This document shows, one piece after another, positions 25,101 through 35,147 of a stretch of 64,000 bases of DNA. Every line of letters begins with the position of its first letter. The first letter of the stretch is position 1. The stretch spans positions 49,625,684-49,689,683 of the forward strand of contig NC_089982.1 of the NCBI RefSeq assembly GCF_036417845.1. The letters run 5' to 3'. Source of the DNA: Apteryx mantelli. Its lineage: Eukaryota; Chordata; Aves; Apterygiformes; Apterygidae. The translations under genes were made by a program, and so were the position numbers. Below the pieces are notes generated by a model. It saw nothing but the letters and a program-made list of their open reading frames with translations. It did no database searches and was not told the DNA's origin.

Positions 25101-25647
25101 AACTTTTTTTTATTTTAAGGAAGAAGCGGCCAACTCACTTTAATTGGTATCAAAATTCCTTTTACTTTAGCAGTTAAGTATTAATAAAATGCATATAAGT
25201 TGCCATTTTTCAAAATGGCATTTTTGTTGTTATTAATACATTGCAATCGTTGGTGACCAGAAAACCTACAAGAGATCATGTTACTACTCTGCTAGGAACT
25301 TTTCCAGCTGCAGCGAGACATGATAACTTCCTTATATACTTACCATCAAAATGGATAAGGCAGACAACAGATGGGCAAAAGAAAGAACTAATTAGGAGAA
25401 GCATACATATTATTGAATCGAGGTGTAAATAAATTTAAAACTTGCCCTAAGAAGTCCATTGGCAGAACTATGAACAGTTAATAATTTTCCTGAATGTTGG
25501 TCCTATTCACAAAGCATTTCCCAATCAGTGTAAACCACTTCCATATGCTTTGTGTTTATTATAAATAAAAAATTATTTGAACAATTTATTTAAAATTTCC
25601 TTAATAATATCAGCTACTTAGAAATTATTAAAAATAAAGATTTTTTC

Positions 25648-25674
25648 TTTTTCTTTATTACAAATAAAGAAAAA
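25648..25674. repeat. Perfect 12-bp hairpin in A/T-rich tract
   Basis: TTTTTCTTTATT at 25648-25659 and AATAAAGAAAAA at 25663-25674 are exact reverse complements with a 3-nt ACA loop. The composition is low-complexity. Confidence 0.85.
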
Positions 25675-27544
25675 ATAAAATCAAGCATACACAATTTTCT
25701 TAGAGCAACAGCAATAAAAAATTGCCTATCCTCTTTTCCCCAAAACATTTTGGTATTTTGTTTTGAGTAATGAATTTTTGTTTCATACATAGCTTTAATT
25801 TTGGTCTGTACAGCTATGCTAGGGAAATATGGGAACTATGATTTCCTTATTTAAATGTATTTATCTGCAAAATTCCCTGAATAAATACAGTATAAATATT
25901 TTGTTTGGAAATCTTTTGCGGATGTTGCTCTTTTCTCCCAAGCTCTATTTAACCTTTGTCTTTGGCTAGAGGGTTGGCACATATGAGTAAATCAATAGGA
26001 AAAGGTAGATTCTGTTCTTCATGCATGCTCTCACCCTATTTTGAACTCTGCTTTGGCTCCATGGCTAACATGTTGTCTGAAAGTGGGGAAAAAAGCCAGC
26101 CAAACAGTTCATTATAGGGTTCAGCAATGTAAACAGTCATAAGCTATCTGGATCATTATATTGGCAGGGAAAACCTATAATTATCCAAAATTATATGTAT
26201 TCAATTTCAAGTTTTGCCTCTTTGGAGGTATCTAAGAACATGAGAAATATCTGAAAACATCTGAGAACACATCTTTTACCAGGGAGTGAAAGCCACTTCT
26301 GTGGAAAGTAATTTCTGATTCTGTTTTTTTTGTTTTGTTTTGTTTGAAACTTAGTTATGGATCTCATTTTTTATGGAGAAGCCTAAACTATCAATACATT
26401 TAGGGAAAAAAAAATCAGCTGTTGCATAAAGAGTCCCTCGCAAAAGTTGGACCTAGGGAAGATGAAAGTGATGCCAAATGGAAAGGAAAATGCTTTAAGA
26501 ATTAAATAAAATCCCTATTCATTTCAAGGTCCAATTGGACTTTTACTATCCTTTAATAACGAGGTTCTTATTGGTCTCTAAAAACGATTCCTTTTGCTTC
26601 CAGTTTGTTAAAAATTGTGAACCCTCCTTCTGGATGAAGAACTGATCATTGAACTATGCATCTATTATCTTCAAATTGGATTACTGAAACTCACTGTATC
26701 AGAAGCTTAGTTCTATATCTCTTAGTATTTAGTGTATAGACACTAACAGAGACATGAAGTATTTGAGTACTTTATCCATTACATCTTACATCTTCTACTG
26801 GCTTTCAGTAAGCTTGTGATGCCTTCTTGGGGCTTTGACATTCAAAGCAATCTTCAAAGCACTTAAGGGATTAATTCTTAGCTAAATTATGAGAATGAAT
26901 TTTGATGTACATAACCCCATTCTAGTTGCTTTCCTTTACAAGCAGACAGATTATTAAATCCAAAGTGAGAATAAATGGTTCACAATCAAGGGAATCTGCC
27001 TATAGAAAGAGCAAAAATCTGGATAACAGCTTATGCATCTAGAGCTTTAGTACCATCTTCTTTGAAAAGACATTTTCACAATTGTGATATTATGACAGCT
27101 GTCTCCACTTAATAAATCCCTACCAAAAAAAAAAATAAATAAAATAAGAAAAATAAGAAATTCTGGCAGAAATTCTGGATGCTCTTTGCAATCTATGAGA
27201 GACTTGGCTGTCACTATTCATTTCATGTAGAAGGAACTCAAATATTTCATTGAGGGTAGCTCTCTTTTAAAGAGATGACTGACCGATTTCATCATTAATA
27301 TAGTATCAGTCAAAATAAATATTGACTGAGGCTTAAATTACAGCCTATTATTCTTCCACAGAGGGGAAAATGTTAATTGGATATTGTGAAGAGCGTGTTC
27401 TTTACAAAGTAAGCAATAATAGTATTTTCCGAAAACAAAACATATAGCCATATATAATCATACCATTGCATGCATCCCTTTTGCTTGTGCTTATGCCTTT
27501 CTCAAGTTTTTCTAATAGTGTATTATTAATTATTACTGGTATTA

Positions 27545-27589
27545 GAAAAGAAAGAAGAAGAAAGAAAGAAAGAAAGAAAAAGAAAGAAG
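27545..27589. repeat. (GAAA)n-type purine microsatellite
   Basis: AAAG/GAAA units with two AAG interruptions form a purine-only tract of about 45 bp. Simple repeat. Confidence 0.9.
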
Positions 27590-29594
27590 TCCTTCACCAC
27601 AGAAGGAAAAAATAAAAATTTGGCTACTGGCATAGTGCTCCTGGCTTCATAAGCATAGCTAGCAAAATAAATGATCAACTAGCAATCTTCTTGTAAATAT
27701 GATTAATTTGACTCAAAAATAGAATTTCATGAGAGAAGAATCCAGAAGAATAGGTGACTTATGAGAAACATTTTACCTTAATATTCTGTGCTGTTCATCT
27801 CCTGGACCAGTATTGCACAGCCTTTACTTAGTCAACCCCTGTCCTCTGGCATTGTGTGGCCAGGTGTGCTTATATTGTAGGATAGTTATGTGGTGAATGT
27901 GCATTTTGTCACATAACAAAAAATGAGATGTAAGGTTGTTTTTGGTGAAAATAAATATTAAGCAGTGAAAAACAGCAACTTCTATAAGTATTTTTCTAAC
28001 ATGTGGCTCTCTGCCCATGGTTAGAAGACCTCAGGAGGGAGGATGGCAAATAACAGGCTGTGGAGTAGACTGATTGTTCTGGCACTGCAAATCGAGCTTG
28101 CAGACGATAGAATGGGAGCTCCTGCCCTCGGGAGTTTGTTCCAGTATTTTGGGTAAATCAAAGAGGTGAACTGAGTGAAAAATTGATATTTTTGATAATT
28201 AAATGTACCTATATAAGTCTTGCTAGAGACCTTTTGTTGACCTGAATGAAATGTGAATCAGGTCTTGAACACTGAACTTCGCCTCGAAGTCTATTAGTGG
28301 TTTCCTGCATTCTGGTCAGTCCCATCAAGCCACTCAGAAAGCAGGCAACCGCACTTTATTAGTACTTTCATTCTGATATTCTGACCAGACCCAGGAAGAC
28401 CTTTTTTCAGATATACAGTCTAGAGGTAATGTACATAGATGATTCAAGAAAAGACTGTGTATGGGATCTTCAGGCATAACATCATTGTTATATAAAGAAA
28501 AAAAAGTGTTCCTAGTCTTGCAAAGCAAGTGTACAAAAGCACTGGAAATTGAGGGAAACCCTGAGATTATAGTCTTCTTTGATAGCCTCTATATTAGTGT
28601 TTTCATTTAGATCAGGAGTGTGTTTTTGATTTCCTGATCAATCCCACCTACTGTTCACATTCTGTAGCTATTCTGAATGCCTGAACTGGATTAAAAGTAA
28701 GCTACAAAATGCACCACAGTGCACCCATAGCAGAGTTCCAACTGTACTAGACATTCAGTCCATGGGACCAGTCAACAGACCTGAGAACTGCCCCTTCCAT
28801 GAAATGCCTAATGTGGACATCAGGACCTGAACTCCAGCAGTTTCAGTTTGCAGTTCTTCTACTGGGCTGCTTTAATTGCTGATTATACACATGGCCTTTG
28901 ACAACAGCTGAAGCCCCCTTAATGCCCCCTTAATACATACAGTAATAGATTTCTTTGGCTGCTGTGTAGCGTCTCCTACTTCAACAAGCACAACTTTTAC
29001 TTCCCTGAATCGAGTTTCTGCCATGTGGCTTTCATCCATCATCCAGTCCAAAACAAATATCAGAAAAGATGTCCAGAAAAGAAAAGTGGGTCAAGTAACA
29101 TACTGAATGTTCAATGTGGGTATGAAGCATAATGTTCCCTATGCAAGATAAAGAGTAGTTTTGTAAAATGGGGCAAAACTTGGGTAAAATTCTTCATCCC
29201 ATTTGCTATAAGCCTAAAGCATGCATTTTAAAGTAGAATTTCTTTTTTCTTGTTTAATCCAGATGAATTAATCAGTAGTGTAGTTCTGCTGCCATGTGTG
29301 AATCCTGAAACTATCACATAAGTGAATCAGCTCTGCAATCTAATAATGACTGATTAGTTTTCACAATGTGAGTGAAAATGTTCCATTGACTTTGGAGCCT
29401 TTGCAATGTCACTCATATTGTTCCTCTGCCAATCTAAATAGAAGAATTGAAGCAATGTAAGAAATGAAATAAAAAAAAAATAGCTAAAGTGTTGAACACG
29501 TACTCAGAAATCCAAAAAGCAGGGTATACTAGTTATAGTATATACTATATGTCATGGCAATTACCAGCAGCAATACGAGATTAGATATATTTAA

Positions 29595-29627
29595 ATGTTA
29601 TGTTAATTATGTTAATTATGTTAAATG
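29595..29627. repeat. Short tandem repeat, TGTTAATTA unit
   Basis: Two exact 9-bp units TGTTAATTA (29601-29609 and 29610-29618) are followed by a degenerate third and preceded by a partial unit. Confidence 0.85.
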
Positions 29628-30561
29628 ATAACCATTTATTATTATTACATCTATTTAAATATTTTTATTTTACACAGATTTACTGGTTTTGCTTTTCTCA
29701 TGCAGCTTCCATAACATCTAAAACCAGTGATCCACTAAATAAATACTACGTAGCTAGAGATACAAATGGATTTAGGAATATTATAAAGGCCAATAAATTT
29801 TGATATTTGACAGAGAATTCTATTTGGTAATAAAGTAAATAATTTATGCAATTGTAAAGGACGCCCAATATGCCTATATTCAACTCCATGAGAAAATTTT
29901 CAAATGTTACTGAAACAGCACATCATGTGTGTAAAAAAAGGGAACATCCATTAGAAATCATTACTTGTTCCATAGCTATTCTCAGGTTCTTGCATGGTTT
30001 TTACAGTTGGTACAACCATCTGAGTGTCACCTGTTAGCTTATGAGCAATCATTCCTGCAGTGGTGTTCTGACCAGCCCTGTCACCCACTTAGCTGCTTGA
30101 TTAGCAGCAACAAAGGCCAGTTTCAAATTTTAGGAGTAACAAACAGCAACTCAAACTCTCACTCAGAAAATTGGGAAAACAGTCTTTCCGTTGCTTAGTC
30201 AGCTAATTTTCTCTCCTTGCAAGCACGAATCAGATGGCTTAGCCAAGTACTTCATTGAAAGGAAAAACAAAAAGAACAGCAGAAAACACTGCAACATCCA
30301 ATATCTAATTACTCCATCCTCACCATGTAACCATAACTGTTTACTCTTCTCCTCTTTGGTTTCTTGGTGAAGCAAGTGCTAGGCCAGCTGGCCACTTCCT
30401 ACCTCCTGCAGTAAAACCACATTCACAGTTTGCAGTTCTCAAGTTTCGTGGCTTGGTCCCCTATCCAGCTGGGCAGCAAGGCCTTATCCAAAATGCTGAC
30501 AATCCTGCTAGCTGCACTGATTTAGCTTTCCTAACAGATTCTGTTAATTCATTTTTGCTCT

Positions 30562-30617
30562 TAAAAAAAAAAGAAAAAAGAAAAGAAAAGGAAAAGGAGA
30601 AGGAGAAGGAAAAGGAG
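30562..30617. repeat. Poly-A/AG-rich purine tract
   Basis: A run of A grades into AAAAG, then AAGGAG units, about 56 bp without a pyrimidine. It is a plausible decayed poly-A tail turned into a simple repeat. No retroposon body was recognised upstream. Confidence 0.85.
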
Positions 30618-31145
30618 CATTAGGATCAACACAAATTCCCTACCATTTGCTCACAGAAGACTTCTTAAATGGACTCTCCTGTGTTTCCTTTTCATCTTAC
30701 CTTTTGACTCCCAAGGTCAGTCCTCCCAGGTACACTTAGGCATAATTGTCCAAGATATTTATCCACTGTTACAAAATGAAGACCTCTGTTAGATGCTTCC
30801 ATCTTTATATGTCTATTCTGACAAATTACTATAAGTAAATTGAACACATTTAAGACTTTGCATTGTTTTACTTTCCACTCCTTTTCATCAAAAGGCATAC
30901 CTTCCTGCAGAGGATCTTGCTCTTCCTCTGTGTTTTTCATAATAAAAGATGAAAGTAGCTGGTTTTATTTTTCTGCCTAAAAACATGGTGTTTGTAGTCA
31001 GCTATTCATTTTATTTCAAGACAGTGAAGCAACTTAAGATATGTATGTCAAACTTTATGGCTATAATGCTTGCCATATTTTCAGTCTATGAAAGCAAATA
31101 AGAACTCGTGTTTACTGCTCCAATATGAATATTAAATCATGTATG

Positions 31146-31171
31146 AATCATTAGATTGACATCTAATGATT
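31146..31171. repeat. Perfect 11-bp stem hairpin
   Basis: AATCATTAGAT (31146-31156) and ATCTAATGATT (31161-31171) are exact reverse complements separated by TGAC. Each arm holds TAAT/ATTA homeodomain-type cores. Confidence 0.9.
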
Positions 31172-33511
31172 AATAACCTAAAGCAGATTTCTGATATTTT
31201 GAAAGAATGTATATGCCGAATTTCAGTAGTCAGTGCTGTCCCTTTCACAAATCATTCATGGCAATTCTAACAGCCTTGTTATGAAGATAGTGGAGGATAT
31301 CTGAATCAAGAGGAAGCAGCATTTGCTATCACTGCATGCTGTAGTGAAGGCTGTCCTGGATGCATATCATTTTAAATTTGAGGACTTATCCAGTCCTCTA
31401 TTTTTTCAAGTAGGTACATACATTCCTAGTTATCTGTATCTTTTGCTCAGAATGGCAAGGTTTGGGTGACCTCCTATAGTATATTAAAAGGTCTTTTACG
31501 CAAAGTGACTTTGCAAAACAACAATTCTTCATGCGACTGTTAAACTACAGTCTGCTAGTTTCAACTCACTATCTAAAAACTGATGTCTGTGATTGATTTG
31601 GGCATGATGCCACTGCTTAATTTACTTTGGCTTGATTTTTTTTCCACCCTTCTTCTGGCTGCTCTGGCAAAAGAAAGTATTCAACAAAGTAGTTACCACT
31701 TCGGAAGGGAAGGATAAACTGAATTCTCTGGAATGCATTTTTTAGTCCACTTTAGCAAGTGTTTCATGACTATATTGAATTTCTTTAGACGCTGATAATG
31801 AGAAAGAGGCAATTCAATGGCAAATACAACTAAGGGATTTGCAGTAGCAGGAAGTTTCCGAACTGCATATGATTGTAAATGGGTATTGAGATAATGTGGT
31901 TTACTGGATGATAACTATGTTCATTTAGCCTGTTAGTATTTTAGTATTTTATAAAGGTTTCTGTTACAAGGGTCCTGCAGATATTCATGTAAAATTCCTA
32001 ATGAAATGATTTCTGTGATGCAGCAATGCTTTCTACATCTTTTCTCAGAAAATTTTAGTTAGACTTTTACAAAGAAGCCTTTTTGTTTTCACATAATTTG
32101 CAGGCTGTCATGCTGGAGATCATGTATGTATGAGTGTATCTGCTTTTCAGCTGACTTCAGAGATTTAAATAACATTTGGGGATTCATGTGCCTATAACTT
32201 GCTGTATAAAATATGTACTTTTAGATACAAACAAAATATAATTTGAACAGTGTCATTAGTATTCACTTGCCCTTAGGTGAATACTTAAAGTTTTTAAAAA
32301 TTAATAAACAGCCCATTCAGAAAATTGTGAGATACAGTACCTACTAAATATATCACAAGTATCATTGCTGCATTTGTGACTGTCAGATTTGAATTGGCCA
32401 GTGCAAAAAGCACTTGATAATGTACCATAGTTTTTTCCAGGGTAGGTTGTAAACAAAACCTTGCTAATACTATTGTGATCATATGTGTCAACTAAAACCT
32501 TTTCCACCCTCTAAGAATAATAGTTTAATAGTCTTTAGAGCTATATAATTTTGTCCAGAGCTATTAGTGGCACTTTATGTCATATAGTCATCAAATGCGT
32601 TTCTGTGAAAGAGAAAAGAATTAATATTTCATGGTTACAGCTTTTGAAGAACACTGTCTTTCAATCTTGGGCCAGTCTTTCAACATATGTGCCAATCAGA
32701 AGTCTTTAACAGATGTAAAATGCATCTTGTCTCCTTGTCAGTGACGAATGTAAAGATCGCAGGATATATCTGAAATATTCATCATGTAGACAAAAATCTG
32801 AGCATTGTATGGAATTGCTGAGCCCCATAATCACTACTCTTCTGTTAGGTCATTGTTGGCCCTAAAACAGTGAAGAGTGTGGCTTGTCACAATATCTCAG
32901 TTATGTAATATATCTTGATAATCAATGATAGTATTTAACATTGTGGCCTTACACCTTTTACCTTACTACCTCCTTAGCTTTGAACATATTGGGACACCTC
33001 TAAGTGAAATCAGGCTTACGTTTTTTTCTAGCTATAAGCTTTTAAAATTGTCTCCACTCTTAATAAATTCTTGCTAAATAACTGGCTACTTGCACTGTGC
33101 CTCTAGAAAAAGAATATTGTTAATGTTTACCTTATTCCAGTCTTCATTCATGCAGACTGTTAGAGTAGATCACGCATGGACTTTTCCCATTATTCTAGCT
33201 CTCAGCTAAATCTGAGGCTGATATAATCAAGCATTACTCCAGTGTAGTTGCATGTAGTCAAATCAAATCTACTTTTGGCCTGTTACCATGTGAGAGGGTT
33301 TATGTGCACCATGGCCTTTGAATGAACCTGTGACCTTCTGTTGCAATCTGGGCTAGCCACTCCATCACTGTGCACTGCTGGAAGCTATTAAATCTTGTGT
33401 TGCTTTATCTCAGTTAAATGTGGTTAAGTGAAAGGACATTATTTTAACTGTCTGCTGTGTCAATGGAATTTTGTAAAGCACTAGCTCACAGCATTTCAGC
33501 CCTTACGCTGT

Positions 33512-33580
33512 GTTCTGAGAAGTTGAAGAAACTGAAGCTTTAGAGAGAAGTAAACCTTTGATTAAATGCATTAGTTTCAC
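33512..33580 (-). mobile_element. Possible MIR-like remnant next to CR1
   Basis: The plus strand has AGTTGAAGAAACTGAAGCTTTA then GAGAGAAGTAAAC, resembling MIR's reverse-complement block gatgaggaaactgaggctcagagaggttaagt. Only about 45 bp match. It lies just left of the CR1 insertion. Confidence 0.3.
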
Positions 33581-33654
33581 AAAAAGAAAAGAAAGGTTGA
33601 ATTCTCTTTCTGCCCTACAAGTTCTACACTTTTAATGGTATTCTTAATGTATGC

Positions 33655-34084
33655 GAACAGACGCAGCAGTTTGCGCAGCAGTGTTTGGGCTCTGACTAGA
33701 ACTTGAGGATCTTGTTGGAAGTTGTGGGCTTTCTGAGGACTCCCGAGGAACTAGCAGGTGATTGCTGTGAACAGGAAAGGGGAAGCTAGGCAAGAACAAC
33801 TGCAGGAGGCCTTGACTTCTCCTGGGAAAAGCTCGTGGGAAAAGCTCTAGCTAGGAGTGGCTGCTGCTAACGAGCTCTCTGGGTTGCCCCTGGCCAGAGG
33901 GAGTTGGGGCCTTTGATCCCAGTGGCCCTTGATTAGGGCGGTCAAGCACCCTGTGAGTCAGTGCTAGGGAGAGGCCTATATAAGAGCCAGGCCTAGAGTG
34001 CAGTGAACAGAGGCAGCAGTTTGTGCAGAAGGGTGTGTGTAGGGACCTTTGTTTCTGTTTCCTGTGGTGTACGTTTCCTCAAGT
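33655..34084 (+). promoter_or_regulatory. CR1 5'UTR and internal promoter
   Basis: GC-rich leader of about 430 bp. Visible motifs are a 12-bp word TGGGAAAAGCTC twice at a 13-bp period (33823 and 33836), TCF/LEF-like CTTTGAT (from about 33911), AP-1/NF-E2-like TGAGTCA (33954-33960) and TATATAAG (33977-33984). Downstream of the TATA box at the expected distance, GAACAGAGGCAGCAGTTTG (34005) repeats the very start of the element (33655), 26 of 30 bases identical. The motif assignments are consensus matches. Promoter activity is inferred. Confidence 0.6.
33977..33984 (+). promoter_or_regulatory. TATA box in CR1 leader
   Basis: TATATAAG in a GCC..AGCC context. A start site 25-31 bp downstream falls at about 34003-34010, exactly where the sequence of the element's own 5' end reappears. 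This agreement of two independent signals supports it as a real TATA element, although activity is untested. Confidence 0.55.
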
Positions 34085-35142
34085 ATGGTCGTGACACGCC
34101 GCACAGCGCGTTCCCCAGTAGCTGTTGGAGTTGCTGTGGCAGAGGCTGGGACCCAGACCGACCCTCTGACAGTAGATGCGGCTCTACAGGTCTCAGGCTG
34201 CAGGGAGTGCTTGGGGCCTCTCTGGGAGGCCTGGGCTGGCTGTCAGCTCTCCTGCAGGAGGTGTGCTGCTGTTGATGAGCTGTGTCGTCAGGTAAGGGAG
34301 TTACAGGAGGAAGTCAGTAGGCTGCGCAGCATCTGAGAAGCAGAGCAAGAGATAGATGGTATTCTCTGAGACTACAGCTTTGGGAGTCCCAACCCCCCAC
34401 AGCAGTGGAGTTGCCAGAGGGCTCTGTGCCGTGTGAAACGGTACATCATAACACCGTAGAAGAAGGCTGGAAACTGGTCACTGCTCGTAGGAGGAGAAAG
34501 GCTCCTACTCCTCCCGAAGACTTGAAGCTGAAGAACAGGTTTAGTGCCCTCCAGGATGAGGAGGAGATGGGCATGGCTGCAAGGGAAGTACCTGGGACAA
34601 CAGACCCTGTGCCCTGCCGGAACGCCCGGAAGAAGCGGCGGGTGATTGTTGTGGGGGACTCCCTGCTACAGGGGACGGAGGCATCTATCTGCCGACCTGA
34701 CCTCTTGTCTAGAGAGGTTTGTGGCCTGCTGGGGGCTCGTGTGAGAGATGTCATGGAAAGACTGCCAAGGCTTGTCTGCACTTCGGACTATTACCCACTG
34801 CTGCTCTTCCATGTGGGCGCCAATGGCACCAAGGGCAAACTGGAGACCATCAAGCAGGATTTCAGAGCTCTGGGGATGGTGGTCAAGGGTCTGGGAGCCC
34901 AGGTCATCTTCTCCTCAATCCTGCCAGTGAGGGGGATGGATGAGAGGAGGAGGAGACGGACTTTCCAGGTTAACGACTGGCTGCACCGCTGGTGTTGGCA
35001 ACAGGGTTTTGGTTTCTACGACCATGGGACCCTGTTTGAAGATCAACAACTGATGGCGAGCGATGGGATCCACCTCACGAGGTGGGGCACGCGGGTCTTT
35101 GCCAACAGGTTGGCCAACCTGGTAAGGAGGGCTTTAAACTAG
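34085..35142 (+). pseudogene. CR1 ORF1, SGNH-esterase protein, disrupted
   Basis: The ORF starts at ATG 34085; a longer frame from 34049 would need TTG. The N-terminal part (83 aa) has a GTQTDP motif, clustered cysteines (CREC, then C-x3-C-x2-C) of a zinc-finger-like module and a leucine-heptad stretch ending RLRSI. It stops at TGA 34334-34336, a likely CGA-to-TGA CpG transition. A second TGA follows in the same frame, and reading resumes in the +2 register by about 34360, so a frameshift lies between. The resumed frame runs to TAG at 35140-35142. It holds an intact-looking SGNH esterase: GDSLL with Ser at 34660, Asn in GANG at 34822, and Asp (35062) and His (35071) in SDGIHLT. Upstream is a basic KKRR patch. 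In CR1 the ORF1 protein is thought to bind RNA; the role of its esterase is unclear. The two breaks make it non-functional as one protein. Confidence 0.9.
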
Positions 35143-35147
35143 GAAGG

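Larger units (their letters stand above)
20306..27544. other. AT-rich noncoding DNA with small inverted repeats
   Basis: No gene recognised. The longest ATG frame is 104 codons at 22479-22793, with overlapping shadows in two other frames and no domain. Two inverted repeats are listed separately (22106-22139 and 25648-25674). Around 21880-21894 a T7-A8 block occurs, and a (TTTTG)n tract lies near 26323-26345. Confidence 0.6.
27590..33499. other. AT-rich noncoding DNA, nothing recognised
   Basis: No gene recognised; all frames are under 85 codons. Contents worth naming are a 12-bp tandem duplication (GCCCCCTTAAT twice at about 28912-28934), the TGTTAATTA repeat (29595), an A/G tract (30562) and an 11-bp hairpin (31146). 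Confidence 0.6.

Noticed and set aside
34003..34275. 90-codon plus-strand frame across the ORF1 start region
   Set aside because: Wrong register relative to the CR1 ORF1 frame, which has the recognisable motifs from 34085.
34446..34781. 111-codon minus-strand frame in CR1
   Set aside because: Antisense shadow of the GC-rich ORF1 esterase region; no domain of its own.
35082..35147. ORF2 start at 35082
   Set aside because: The codon there is GTG and lies inside ORF1; ATG 35148 just after the ORF1 stop is the better start.
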